Assembly (NCBI GenBank): GCA_949152475.1
Contig: OX424558.1
Location: forward strand, 37,396,651 to 37,460,650
Source of the DNA: Terebella lapidaria
Taxonomy: Eukaryota > Annelida > Polychaeta > Terebellida > Terebellidae
Direction of reading: 5' to 3'
DNA: 64,000 nucleotides
Notes under the pieces: model-generated
What the model was told of the DNA's origin: nothing
Database searches by the model: none
Seen by the model: only the letters and a program-made list of their open reading frames with translations
Translations under genes and position numbers: made by a program
Shown: piece by piece, positions 1 to 10,234 of the stretch
Layout: the number at the start of each line of letters is the position of its first letter
How positions within the stretch are numbered: the stretch's first letter is position 1

Positions 1-942
1 AAGTATAGGGTATCATCCTATACCCCATACATGTATCTCAGACAAGCAGACCAGGCATCTTTCTTTCACCCATGTGGTCGAACATTTTGTTATCATTCTC
101 CAAGGGATGTCCAGTGTGTAAACAGATAACTACTGCATACACTGGTCAGGCTGTGGTCAGTCAGTTTAGGAAGGAATAGATAGGCCGGGGTGGACGCTCA
201 AAGGAAATAATCTAGCCTTAGGTTGGGACCCCCCCCCCTGACCCCCCCCCCCCCTCCCGACACACACTCCCTTTCCATGCATATTTACATGATTTAGCAC
301 ATGTACATTGTATACTAGTCACAGTGTGGGAAAGTTGTGGTGTCTGGAATACAGTTATAATACACAACTGGGCGGTTCAGTATGTGGCAATGAAATTCGG
401 ACCGTTTCATTCAAGTTGGGATGGTATTGGAATGATTGTTTGGAGATCTTAGAAACAAGTTTGTGACATTTTGAAATGGATATTCAGCATTTTTATCAAC
501 CAGTGGAATAGTAAGTAGCAGGCAAGTTAAAAAAAAAAAAAGATTGATTTTTATGAAATTTGAAAGCCTTTTGCTTTTGTGAGTACATGATTACCGGTAC
601 GATGTGCATGCAGTATGGAAACAATAAAGACTTCTGGAAAGTTGTTTCAAAAATTTCTTCCATTCTTTGCCTTTACTAGTACCTTGGTGGAATTGCAATG
701 TTTGATGTCAAAGTTTCCACTAGGAAGATATTAGCCTGATCTACAGTGATTACATTTATCTAAATACAATAATGTGTGTAAGTCATTCATGCAGAGACAA
801 TTTTTCTAGCCAAATACACCAGTATGCAATAAACTTTGATGCCAGGCAAACCTTGTCAATAAATAACACCAATAAACATGAAATTCAAATAAAACACCAG
901 TCAATTTCAATTTCAACCTCTATTCCGTTTATCTGTTTACAG
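1..942 (+). other. intron 43 equivalent, 3' part
   Basis: This is noncoding sequence upstream of the first exon. It contains two C runs (229-238 and 242-254) and an A run near 530-541, and it ends in the acceptor tract before position 943. No coding exon, RNA gene or complete transposon is visible. The intron continues upstream of the window, so its length is unknown. Confidence 0.75.
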
Positions 943-1093
943 TCGCTGGTCGCAGGTTGTGGACAAATGGCAGCAATTCCACTGTAGCATGAAAGATATG
1001 TCATCGTGGCTCATACAGGCGGAGCAGCAACTCTCCGATTCCAAGAACGCCAACGGCGAACTCAACCAGGAGCGCGCCAAGATGCATCAAAAG
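943..1093 (+). CDS. dmd: dystrophin exon 44 equivalent
   Basis: This exon adds 1 nt to a split codon and then 50 codons, ending in phase 0. It reads RWSQVVDKW, then SSWLIQAEQQL, and ends MHQK. Human exon 44 has RFDRSVEKW and NQWLTEAEQFL at the same places, and the tryptophans mark helix A of a spectrin repeat. The acceptor is a clear pyrimidine tract with CAG; the donor (AAG then gttcgt) is weaker than the others in the gene. The length is 151 nt against 148 in human, one codon longer. It belongs near R17 of the rod, where vertebrate R16-R17 bind neuronal nitric oxide synthase; whether that holds here cannot be told from this exon. Confidence 0.88.
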
Positions 1094-1394
1094 GTTCGTG
1101 AAGATTTTCAATAAAAGTTCATTTGTGTATTGGAGTAGAATTTTGAGGTAATCAAGTGTAAATTGACTAAGTCGATGTGTTCTAATATCTCGTGGCCTTA
1201 GGTTGTGTTTGACATTGCTGTGAAATTTGATTTACAGAAGTTTCTTTGCAAAGAGTGGTGTAACTTTCAAATATATGCCAAGTAATATTGTATTTTAGGG
1301 TTAAGAATACATGTTCATAGAAAATAGTATTATTATAGATAATGCATACAGTGACGATATATCCACAATTTCCATTCATTCGCCATTATGATAG
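1094..1394 (+). other. intron 44 equivalent
   Basis: This 301 bp AT-rich intron has no other visible feature. In human the same intron is about 250 kb and contains the Dp140 promoter. Here there is no room for an obvious alternative first exon, so any Dp140-like isoform must start elsewhere. Confidence 0.85.
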
Positions 1395-1570
1395 GAGCTT
1401 GAGAAGCAGATCAAGCATCACCAGACGGTCCTCGTAGCTCTGAACGAGGCAGGTAATGACATCATCGCCCAGTCGTCTATGCCGGACTCTAGCGTACTGA
1501 TCGACAAACTCGAAACACTCAACAGACGTTGGCGAACAGTCTGCTCCGAGGTCAACATCCGCAAACAGTG
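1395..1570 (+). CDS. dmd: dystrophin exon 45 equivalent
   Basis: The exon starts in phase 0 and ends with two bases of a split tryptophan codon. Its 176 nt are the same length as human exon 45. Motifs NEAGNDIIAQSS and LNRRWRTVCSEV align with human NATGEEIIQQSS and LNLRWQEVCKQL, so the placement is secure. It codes for the second half of one spectrin repeat and the start of the next. The donor is TG then gtcagt. No internal stop or frame break is seen. Confidence 0.94.
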
Positions 1571-1821
1571 GTCAGTTGCACTGATGATTGTTTTATAGTC
1601 AATTTTGAAATCGAGTAAGAATTACATGACTAAAATAATAACAAGACTGTCAAATTTATGCACTTCGGAGAACTGAGACAACTTTCAGGTTTCAGAAATA
1701 TCCTGTTACACGAATAAAAAGCAATTAGTTTTGAGCAAGTTAGCAAGAAATCCATATTTGTAACAGCGTGCCTCACCACAAATTTGTTTTGAAAATTAAA
1801 AAAATGTCAATTGTCATACAG

Positions 1822-1969
1822 GTTGGATGACAGCGAGGTTTCGGCATCACAGTTCAGTGACGAGTTGGACGACATCATGTCTTGGCTGCAGGAGACTCAA
1901 AACATCCTCAACAGCAGTGTACATGTTGCCGACGAGGAACATCTCGAGGACATGCTGGAGAAGGTCAAG
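1822..1969 (+). CDS. dmd: dystrophin exon 46 equivalent
   Basis: This exon completes the split tryptophan codon (TG plus G) and runs 148 nt, the same length as human exon 46, ending in phase 0 with the codons for KVK, as human ends QVK. DELDDIMSWLQETQNI aligns with human DLNEFVLWLEEADNI, a spectrin helix A with its conserved tryptophan. The last exon bases and the donor (GTCAAG then gtgagg) form the first unit of a 40 bp tandem array that fills the start of the next intron, so several identical donor sequences follow the real one. The first is chosen because reading on from it soon meets a stop. Confidence 0.93.
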
Positions 1970-2330
1970 GTGAGGTCAGAGGTCAAGGTCACTGCTGGAG
2001 AAGGTCAAGGTGAGGTCAGAGGTCAAGGTCACTGCTGGAGAAGGTCAAGGTGAGGTCAGGGGTCAAGGTCATTGCTGGAGAGGGTCAAGGTCACTGCTGG
2101 AGAGCGTCAAGGTGAGGTCAGGGGTCGAGATCACTGCTGGAGAAGGTCAAGGTGAGGTCAGGGGTCGAGGTCACTGCTGGAGAAGGTCAAGGTGAGGTCA
2201 GGGGTCAAGGTCATTGCTGGAGAAGGTCAAGGTGAGGTCAGGGGTCAAGGTCATTGCTGGAGAGGATCAAGGTCACTGCTGGAGAAGGTCAAGGTGAGGT
2301 CAGGGGTTGAGGTCAATGCTGGAGGTCAAA
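1954..2330 (+). repeat. 40 bp minisatellite seeded by the exon 46 splice donor
   Basis: Tandem copies start with gctggagaaggtcaag at 1954, 1994, 2034, 2074, then 2096, 2136, 2176, 2216, 2256 and 2278. The spacing is 40 bp, with two short 22 bp steps. Diverged copies continue to about 2560. The first copy lies in exon 46 and includes its donor, so most copies repeat the exon-end plus gtgagg sequence. Each full unit carries AGGTCA hexamers in several spacings. Read as protein from the exon, the array stops within about 90 bases. Confidence 0.95.
1962..2290 (+). promoter_or_regulatory. cluster of AGGTCA nuclear-receptor half-sites
   Basis: Perfect AGGTCA hexamers lie at 1962, 1973, 1980 and 1986. 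They are separated by 5, 1 and 0 bases, so one unit contains DR5, DR1 and DR0 arrangements, and it also contains TCAAGGTCA, the extended half-site bound by NR5A and ERR-type receptors. The pattern recurs in later copies, often with GGGTCA as the second half-site. The motifs are seen directly; binding is inference. The density may be a by-product of the minisatellite. Confidence 0.45.
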
Positions 2331-3414
2331 GTCACTGCAGGGGCGAAGGTAAAGGTGATGTCAAGCGTCAAGGTCACTGCAGGGGGAAAGACAAGATGAG
2401 TTCAGAGATCAAATGCATAACGTTAAGGTGAGGTCAGGGGTCAAAATAGGGATGGGATCATGGTCATAAAGGATAAGGTCAAATTGGGTTGGAGCTCAAG
2501 GTCATGAAAAAAGTTATGGTAAGATCAATTCCATTGTTAGAGGTGAGACTGAGATCAAAGGTCAAGGTATTACTCTTCACATAGTTGTAAATATGAAAAA
2601 GGACAAGATGAGGTCATTGAACAAATTTGTTCTCGAATGTTGTGCTCCTTACCAGCTCAAGTTGCTCAGAAGTAAAATTCAAATTAGTATTCATGTATCA
2701 GTACATGTATTGTGGATAGTGGCTGGGCACAGAAATTCCTTCCTGGGAAGCATTTTAATTGATTGCATGTCATAGAATAGCGTCAGTGATCATTGTCGGT
2801 ATCGTGCAAACTTCGAAGGCAGCTCTAAAGGTGTGAAAAGTTGTGATACATTGATTATATCTGAGAAGATTTCAGAAATACTCCCTTGGCAGTACAAAAT
2901 TGAGACCATCAGTCATCATTTGACAAAGGGATATTGATGCTCGCACATTGGAAAGTGATTGTAACTGGAATAACCGAGCACCAAAAAATCATTGGCACAT
3001 TCCCAAAGTCACTCATGTACCGGGCGAATCGTCAATAAACAGTGTTTGACCTCTTTTTATCGTGCAGAAATTTTGTCCCTCGGGGGTACTTAACACATAG
3101 GAAGGGAAAGTAATTAGGTCAGAAAGCAAAAATGTAATTGTAATGTGAAATAAAACAAATGCCTGAGCAACATGAAAAATATAAGCTAAAAGCTGAAATG
3201 TTTTAAATTTTTTTCCTGCATGCCAGATTGTCAATCATTGGGAAATATATCTCAAGCTCATTTTCCGATAAACTGATTAAGGCGTACAAATAATTGTTTG
3301 CATTTTCCTGAAAAGAAAATGTTGCTCATGACATCCCTGCGACTGTTATCTCATCTTTCCATTGTTACCGTAATATGAATAAGAAATTAACTTTTCTTTT
3401 ACAAATCTGCTCAG
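1970..3414 (+). other. intron 46 equivalent
   Basis: The first 600 bp are minisatellite and its decayed tail. The remainder (about 2600-3414) is AT-rich sequence with no recognisable gene, RNA or transposon. It ends in a pyrimidine tract and CAG before 3415. Confidence 0.85.
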
Positions 3415-3561
3415 GACCGAGAGGAGGAGCTTCCTGTTCGCCACGACTGCCTGCGATGTGTGAACATCGTGGGTGAGAAGCTGAGCAAACAGACGACGGA
3501 CAGTGACCAGCGACGTTCTGTGGACGATAAGCTGGCCGATCTCAATAAACAGTGGAACATG
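3415..3561 (+). CDS. dmd: dystrophin exon 47 equivalent
   Basis: This 49-codon exon is phase 0 at both ends and 147 nt long; human exon 47 is 150 nt and also phase 0 at both ends. EEELPVRHDCL aligns with human VEELPLRQGIL, and DLNKQWNM at the end aligns with TNLQWIK. It codes for the middle of R19 and continues directly into the next exon in frame. The acceptor follows a TTTTCTTTTACAAATCTGCT tract, and the donor is ATG then gtgagg. Confidence 0.93.
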
Positions 3562-3987
3562 GTGAGGCGAGAACCTGCAATGATTGATCAGGAAATGCTA
3601 TAGGAATAAGGAAAATTCATGATATTCAAGAAAAATTTGGTCGTTTGAATAGCATATTATCTGCGTAGATGTATTGTTGGTGCCCATTGTATTCTCATTC
3701 TGAAGACTAGATATAATGCATTATTCATGAGGTCTTGTAGATAGTAAACAGAATAGTAATGAATCATCATGCAACAATAGCAGGGCAATATTTTCACATG
3801 TAATTCGAAAAAAATACATGTGTGTAGTACATATAAATTCTTTACAATTTATCAGTATTCCTTACTTATCTTTCCTGAATATTTAGAAAAAAATGATGGT
3901 GCTTACGCAAGATAAAATATGTGAAACTTTTGTGAAGACAGATGTAAGTCAATTATAAACTCAAACTACACCTTTTACTTTGACCAG
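3562..3987 (+). other. intron 47 equivalent
   Basis: This is a 426 bp AT-rich intron. Nothing is seen besides splice signals. Confidence 0.85.
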
Positions 3988-4179
3988 GTTGCGGCTTCGC
4001 TCCCAGAGAAGCGGGTGACAATTGAGGACAAATTATCACAGTGCCGTGCCTTCCTGGAGCACCTGGACACCGTATCCACTTGGGTCACATCCACCAAGGA
4101 CCTGCTAGAGACACAGCAGGGCCCCATCTCCTCAGCTACCTCCACCGGGGAGCAGGACTCCATGGTCGTGGACCCTAAG
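3988..4179 (+). CDS. dmd: dystrophin exon 48 equivalent
   Basis: This 64-codon exon is phase 0 at both ends (192 nt against 186 in human exon 48). VAASLPEKRVTIEDKL aligns with human VSRALPEKQGEIEAQI, and STWVTSTKDLLE with LLWLSPIRNQLE. It ends MVVDPK where human ends PFDVK. The last 84 bases form most of the first copy of an 86 bp tandem array that repeats the exon end and donor (AAG then gtaagg) eight more times. The first donor is chosen because reading past it gives four codons and then TAG, whereas splicing there joins the next exon in frame. Confidence 0.92.
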
Positions 4180-4869
4180 GTAAGGACCAGCTAGAGACAC
4201 AGCAGGGCCCCATCTCCTCAGCTACCTCCACCGGGGAGCAGGACTCCATGGTCGTGGACCCTAAGGTAAAGACTTGCTGGAGACACAGCAGGGCCGCATC
4301 TCCTCAGCTACCTCCACCGGGGAGCAGGACTCCGTGGTCGTGGACCCTAAGGTAAGGACCTGCTAGAGACACAGCAGGGCCCCATCTCCTCAGCTATGTC
4401 CACCGGGGAGCAGGACTTCATGGTCGTGGACCCTAAGGTAAGGACCTGCTAGAGACACAGCAGGGCTCCATCTCCTCAGCTACCTCCACCGGGGAGCAGG
4501 ACTCCATGGTCGTGGACCCTAAGGTAAGGACCTGCTAGAGATACCGCACGGCCCCATCTCCTCAGCTACCTCCACCGGGGAGCAGGACTCCATTGTCGTG
4601 GACCCTAAGGTAAGGACCTGCTAGAGACACAGCAGGGCCCCATCTCCTCAGCTACCTCCACCGGGGAGCAGGACTCCATGGTCGTGGACCCTAAGGTAAG
4701 GACCTGTTAGAGACACAGCAGGGCCCCATCTCCTCAGCTACCTCCACCGGGGAGCAGGACTCCATGGTCGTGGACCCGAAGGTAAGGACCTGCTAGTGAC
4801 ACAGCAGGGCCCAGTCTCCTCAGCTACCTCCACTGTATAACAGGACTCCATGGTCGTTGACCGGAAGGT
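4096..4869 (+). repeat. 86 bp minisatellite, nine exact-period copies, seeded by the exon 48 donor
   Basis: Copies start at 4096, 4182, 4268, 4354, 4440, 4526, 4612, 4698 and 4784, every 86 bp without exception (9 x 86 = 774 bp). The first copy is mostly exon 48 coding sequence. Each copy keeps a donor (AAGGTAAGG, or AAGGTAAAG or AAGGTAGGG) and a pyrimidine tract ending in CAG (CCCATCTCCTCAG), so every unit looks like a 44 nt mini-exon with both splice sites. Only the last copy and the sixth are clearly diverged, which suggests recent expansion. Confidence 0.97.
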
Positions 4870-5526
4870 AGGGGTGGGGGTGGGAGGTTGGGCAGGCTTA
4901 GGGGACAGCCATGTCGGTATCAATTTTTGGGGTGATCTGGGTGGAGAAGGGGCAGTTTGTAGTGTACAGTACTGTTGTAGAATTTGGAACAACTGTGCAA
5001 ATATTGTTATATACTCGGTATATGTATATATTATCATTACATTCAAATATAATATTTTATATTTAAATGTACAAGAAAAAATTCTTGCCCAAAAATTGTC
5101 CCGTAACTGTGTAATAGCAGTAATAATTGTTTTCATCAAAAACATGTACGAAGTAGAAGAATGTTTGAAGAAATGTTTATAAAATCTGCCGGCTGTGAAA
5201 CCATGAGTATTGGTGGTCTCATTGGTCAAGTCAAATTCAGATCGGTCAAGTCCTCTGTCATGTCATGAATTGTCTAGTACATGGATCGGTGTAGACTTGT
5301 GTACATGGCTATGACAGATTATGTTTGGATAAGATTGCTTCGGCAAAAATTGCTTGCCATGTAGCACTGTATGCTGTTGAGATATATTTGCTTGATGACA
5401 AATGATCCAATCGACACAAAACTGCGGCAAAATACATATATATATCATAATTTCTCACCGATCTCTCACCACTTTCTCTGTCTGCATTGCCAGAAAATTT
5501 ACATAAATTACAATTATCTTCCGCAG
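4870..5526 (+). other. intron 48 equivalent, unique part
   Basis: This is AT-rich intron downstream of the array. No gene or transposon is recognised. It ends in CTTCCGCAG before 5527. The whole intron, including the array, is 4180-5526. Confidence 0.85.
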
Positions 5527-5746
5527 ACAATGCAAGACGCGTTGAAGGTCCGACAGACGAACGTCAATCACCTAAACGACACATTCCGACAACTCACTGA
5601 GGAGAGTCGCGAGGCGAATGTTCCCGTCCCAGAACAGCTCCGGCAGAAAGTATCGGTGCTCAACGCCGACTGGGAGCGGATACAGACGCTAGCGTCCAAC
5701 CTACGACCGCTCTCAGACACAAGCATGGACGAGGGCTTGCTGGAAG
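5527..5746 (+). CDS. dmd: dystrophin exon 49+50 equivalent (single fused exon)
   Basis: A 220 nt exon starts in phase 0 and ends in phase 1. DALKVRQTNV aligns with the start of human exon 49, and LNADWERIQTLASNLRPL with the human exon 50 sequence LSSEWKAVNRLLQELRAK. There is no splice site between them, so human intron 49 is absent here. The human pair totals 211 nt with the same outer phases. It codes for the end of R19 and the start of the hinge-3 region. The donor is GAAG then gtgtgt, followed by GT-rich sequence. Whether vertebrates gained the intron or this lineage lost it cannot be told from one species. Confidence 0.92.
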
Positions 5747-6187
5747 GTGTGTGTGAATGTGTGAGTGGGGAAGGTGGGGGAGAGGTTTGGAGTGTTGGGC
5801 GTGGGAGGAAGGTATGCGGAACCGATAGTGAGGCCAATGTGAATTGAATTCTATGTTAAATTTTTGCCCAAAGATAAAATAGTTGGTTATGGAAAGTTGT
5901 TGTGAATGTGCTAAATAATATCGGTGATAATCTGTGAACTTCAGCACATGTTGTTAAAAAATTTTGCAAATTTTCGCTGAGACGGAAATGCATAGCAGTT
6001 AACTTTCTCGAATCAAATAAAACCAATTATATAGAATTTGTTATTAGCATCATATTTGCTCTGTTTGTTTTAAAATCCTAACACTTGCATTATGATTTCA
6101 ATAATCATGATCATGATGCACCCCACCTTACCACACTCTCATCATAGTGCACCCAAATAATCTCAACTCCAAATCCTCCACTTACAG
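5747..6187 (+). other. intron 50 equivalent
   Basis: A 441 bp intron that starts with a GTGTGTGAATGTGTGAGTG stretch and ends in CACTTACAG. No other feature is visible. Confidence 0.85.
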
Positions 6188-6387
6188 TCAAAGACAAACT
6201 GACTCTAGTGACGAGCTATGCAGCAGAGGGAGCCACTGAGGCAGAGCCTGCCACGCCATGGCCCGACTTTGACAAGTCCGTCGCCCAATGTCACGAATCT
6301 CTGCAGATTGTCGAACAGACAATACAGTCGCAGATCGTAACTGTCGGCGACATCAAGGAAATTGAAGAGGCCATCAGAAAACAAAAA
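6188..6387 (+). CDS. dmd: dystrophin exon 51 equivalent
   Basis: This 200 nt exon begins with two bases of a split valine codon and ends in phase 0. The start is a low-structure spacer containing TEAEPATPWP, which occupies the place of human hinge 3, and the rest is R20. IVTVGDIKEIEEAIRKQK aligns with human VMVGDLEDINEMIIKQK. Human exon 51 is 233 nt with the same phases; the 33 nt difference falls in the hinge. The donor (AAA then gtaatt) is somewhat weak. Confidence 0.92.
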
Positions 6388-6590
6388 GTAATTTGTCACC
6401 ACTCAAGGGAATACGTGTCTTTTGAACATGTTGAAAATCCATGTATTGAAAAATAAAAATAAAATCTTCAAATAATTACATGTACCAACTTTTCTGTAAG
6501 CACAGTTTAGTATATCAGTCTTTCTTAGACTTTTAAATAGCAATTTCAAGGTATTCAAATTAATAAAATTATAAATTTTTCATATTGTAG

Positions 6591-6708
6591 ACTACACTTG
6601 CCGATCTTGACAAGAAGAAAAATCTCATCAAGGATTTGTGTTCGAAGGCAGAGTCCCTGCAGAAAAAGGCGACAAACCAGAATGAAAAAGAACTGCTCAA
6701 CAAGAAAG
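6591..6708 (+). CDS. dmd: dystrophin exon 52 equivalent
   Basis: The exon is 118 nt, exactly the length of human exon 52, starting in phase 0 and ending in phase 1. TTLADLDKKKNLIKDL aligns with human ATMQDLEQRRPQLEEL, and KKATNQNEKELL with NKTSNQEARTII. It codes for the second half of R20. The acceptor is CATATTGTAG and the donor AAAG then gtaaac. The next intron is the first long one of the window. Confidence 0.94.
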
Positions 6709-8174
6709 GTAAACATGAAATGGGTGTTTGATACATATAGAGAATCTACAATACACTACAGTGAAACATACTACATGCATATTTATGCCAAATTTGACAT
6801 AACCATTGTTGACATCACATTGGGCAACAAACGTTGGTTTACATGCGCGAAATTTTTATTCACGAAGGAAACACGCAAATTCTGTCACTTTCAGTTCAAG
6901 GGTATATTTGAGAGTATGTGAGTCGAGATTTTCTGTGCAGTTTCGTTCCACACTTTCATCATTATATGGATCATTATATGGATCTGGCCTCGTTTCATGC
7001 CAAGCAAACTTCTCTCTTCCCTTCCATTTTCCGGGACAATCTGACCTGCCCACAATTTTTGCATGGCAGACCAATATAGCGGAGGCCGGATGAACTGCCA
7101 TGATCCAAGATGGTCACAGACATTTCCGCAAATGACTCCCCAATGGCAAACGCTGATTATCTTGCCGACCCATCAGTTATTGTTCTCTGTACATCAAATC
7201 CCGTTTTGATGTTCCATCATATCTTTTGTGAGGCCTTTATGCCGGCACTTTTTATTGGCCGTAAAAAAATCCTGATGTTTTTGTGGTTGGTTCATGATAG
7301 GTGATAAATTGGATTTGATTTTATCGCTATTAAAATAGACATAATGATATTTTTAGCCTGTAACATTTTTTTCTCGGACCTTTGGTTATCTTCTTGCAAA
7401 TATGCTGGAGACATAATTGTCACATTTTGTTAGAGGGGAAAAATCACCTTTTCATGCACATTTCATGAAAGGCCATGAACACTTTTGTCAATATAAGAAG
7501 CGTAACACGTCACGGAAGAATCATAAAAATAACACCGCTCTGTGAAAAATTTTCATTTCCGTCGCAAACTCCATCAAACACAACACCAGTACAATTTATA
7601 TTCCTTTGTCGCGCGAAACGACAGTATAGTAGCTTTTAAACTACATCGCGAAGAGGTTACGTTTTTCTCTTGACATTTATTTGCATAATCTAATTTCGCT
7701 GGACTGTCGTTGGACCGACGCCGCTCGCATACTGCTATTAGGTGTCACATCCAGTGGTCATTTGTAATCATTACGTGGTAAGTGCAAGAAAAAAGGGACG
7801 GAAGACGGAAAGTGGCAGCTAGACAGGGTTGAACGTTTGTTTGCTGTCTTTAGAGTTGCTTCCACGTTAAGAATGAATTTTTTACACAGTGGTATGATGT
7901 AAGCCAGAACTACAACACTACTAAATTTGAAGAATTTAGCGTTCTTCAAATTTTGAATTAAAATATGTCAGAAGATGTTTTATGAACATTCATCGTTAAA
8001 CTATTATGTGAATATTGATGTAGATCTACATACTGTTTCGTATCATCAAGTTTATGTGTCATTTAGTTTCTGTGCTGGTATGGGAAGTTACTTGGATAAC
8101 ATACCTGACTGCTGTTTACTCTTACTCTGACAATCATTTCGTATCAAACCAATTGTAATTTACACATACGCGTA

Positions 8175-8379
8175 CTGTAAAACGACTGATTTTGGCAGAC
8201 AATTTATTTCAGGGATTTGGTAGTAAGGGGAAAATCGCCAAATTAAATTGTCCGCCAAATGAACTAGATATATGATGAGAAATATATGTGGTTTTGAAAC
8301 CGCTGAATTAAATCTCCGCCAAATACCGGGGGCTCACAATTGCTAAATTTAATAGCCGCTAAAATTAGTTGTTTTACTG
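8175..8379. mobile_element. 205 bp palindromic MITE with TA flanks
   Basis: The left end CTGTAAAACGACTGATTTTG and the right end, reverse-complemented, CAGTAAAACAACTAATTTTA form imperfect terminal inverted repeats. TA lies on both sides (8173-8174 and 8380-8381). The inside is AT-rich with several CGCCAAA or CCGCCAAAT words. There is no coding capacity. Size, TIR and TA target duplication suggest a nonautonomous Tc1/mariner-type element. Confidence 0.7.
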
Positions 8380-9289
8380 TAGCTCAGCTTATCATAAATC
8401 TCATCAAAGAGATGTAATACACAATAAATACCAATGAAGCACTGAGCATAGAACAAACTTGTTGCGCCCGTGTTCATACTAGCAAAACCTACAAAAATCA
8501 CAAATGAACAGTTGTCGGAATAATTGCGACATTCTCCCTGCAAATATTAGTTTTATGGGAATGATACTGGACCAACGATAAGGTCATGTTTACATACGAG
8601 CTCATCCAATCAGCCAATCTACATATGAATTTCACCCTCGAAAGGACCCTGTTGGAACAGCCTAGTCCGTTACAACACTGCGATCAACAAAAAACCCACA
8701 AGAGCCAATCCTCTTGTGTGACGTGCATATTCATATGAAAATATGAGAAATCAATATATATATTATGACACTTACACATATTGGTGCTATATCTAGTGAT
8801 TACAAGATCTGCTCCGGGCGAACTGCCTGACCTACTGACCACCTTTCGTGACCACCCCTGGGAGGGAAAAACCCACCATGGGATTCCCCATATCACAATC
8901 ACGGTGCCATGCACTAGGGCTATCAGTAAATAGAGTTCTGTGATTTAAGTGTGAGTATCGTCAGTCGGATGCTATTGAGGTCTTTAAGCTATTGATCTCC
9001 CCCGCTCAAACATGGGACACCAAAGTGACAGAGGGACACCAATTGGAGGCATGTGCTTCACCCTCATGCTAAATTCTTGGGCTGGACTCCCAGGTGCTCT
9101 CTGCCTATCTGTGCCCCCACAGCTAATAACCATTCCCCACCCCATAGTCAAACCCCAACCCTCCATCCCCAGCACGGATTTGCTCAGCCTTGAGCATTAC
9201 CCTGTTCAGTGCTGCGGTGCTTTTGGGAGTTTGACTTGCAACAAGGGACTGGATACCTTTGGATAAACACTCTCCCCGCACGTTTAGTG

Positions 9290-10101
9290 TGACGTTGTTA
9301 CTTTTGGTGGCAATGGTGCATTATCGGGTTTGACAACGTGGTCCATTCAAGACAACTTCCAAAGAAGAATTTGTCTTTCAGTGAAGTTTTTGTGTGAGGA
9401 AATAACTGCCGCGGAAAGTTGAAGAAATGTGGAAATTGCTGCTTTCACGACAGAAGCAGTGAGCGAAGGTTCCACGGGGAACCCTCAAGAAGGCATCTGT
9501 TGACATAGCATAAAGTTTAGAGGAAAGGCTCGCAGAAAATGGATCCCAGCGAGACGATTGGACGATAATAAACGTCCCCCTGTAGACTGCCTCGTGGACG
9601 GATCGTCGCAACACGTCGGAGCGCAACTGTAAATAGCAGGATCGCAAACGTCACATTTGGAATATCAAACATGGAAACACTTGGATATCTTTCGCAGACG
9701 GTCAGATTCATGTCTAAAAACGAGACGTTATGCAAACGCCGGATGAGAGACAGATCGCAATGTCTACAAGTGCTTGGATTGCTTCATTAATCAGGAAGCA
9801 ACGCTGAGTGGGATTTATTGCGTTTATCACGACGTTTTGTCATTGCGTCCCCACACTTGAAATTCTGGTATATTTGGTGGAATGTCAGGGAGATTATGCT
9901 TGGCATCGCCAAATAGCAGATTGCAACGATATTGCGCCAACGGATTTCTTTTGCAGAAGCACGCCGGAGAAAAAAATTATCAAAGTTTCGTAATCAGCTC
10001 CCATTGCTTGAACCATAGCAATTAAACTGATCAACGATTGGGATAGATCTAATTTACTGATTCATATTCTGTGCTGTTTTGTGCTCTGTGCATGGTGCAC
10101 C
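9290..10101 (+). promoter_or_regulatory. candidate internal promoter and 5' UTR upstream of the intron 52 first exon
   Basis: The stretch from about 9380 to 9760 is visibly richer in CpG than the rest of intron 52 (for example CGTCGCAACACGTCGGAGCG near 9604). It precedes a strong start codon at 10102. No TATA box or initiator can be named with confidence. An overlapping short upstream ORF starts at ATG 10092. The promoter role is inferred from position and base composition only. Confidence 0.3.
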
Positions 10102-10234
10102 ATGGCGGACAAATTCAACATGTTTAATTCCATCATGAACCCAGTGGGAATACAGAACTATGTGACGCGTGTCTCAGGGTTTTTCCGCACGGCCAAGGAT
10201 ACGATCATCAACAATATCGAAATCACGCAAACAG
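10102..10234 (+). CDS. dmd: candidate alternative first coding exon, short dystrophin isoform starting before exon 53
   Basis: An ATG in an excellent context (CACCATGGCG) opens 44 codons, MADKFNMFNSIMNPVGIQNY and so on, ending EITQT. One further base precedes the donor ACAG then gtagta. The exon therefore ends in phase 1, the same as exon 52, and would splice in frame onto exon 53 (G plus TT gives valine). The open frame extends upstream to 10012 without another ATG, and no good acceptor is seen there, which favours a first exon. The isoform would lack R1-R20, much as vertebrate Dp140 lacks the N-terminal rod, but no vertebrate promoter is known to me in intron 52. The peptide is not recognised. 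A chance ORF is still possible. Confidence 0.55.

Noticed and set aside
1811..2431. Plus-strand frames rich in Gly, Glu, Arg and Val across the 40 bp array
   Set aside because: They are translations of the minisatellite beyond the exon 46 donor. Exon length equality with human and the in-frame join place the border at 1969.
4738..5229. A 163-codon minus-strand open frame overlapping the 86 bp array
   Set aside because: Its C-terminal part is only the antisense of the minisatellite, and the rest is low-complexity intron. There is no splice or start support.
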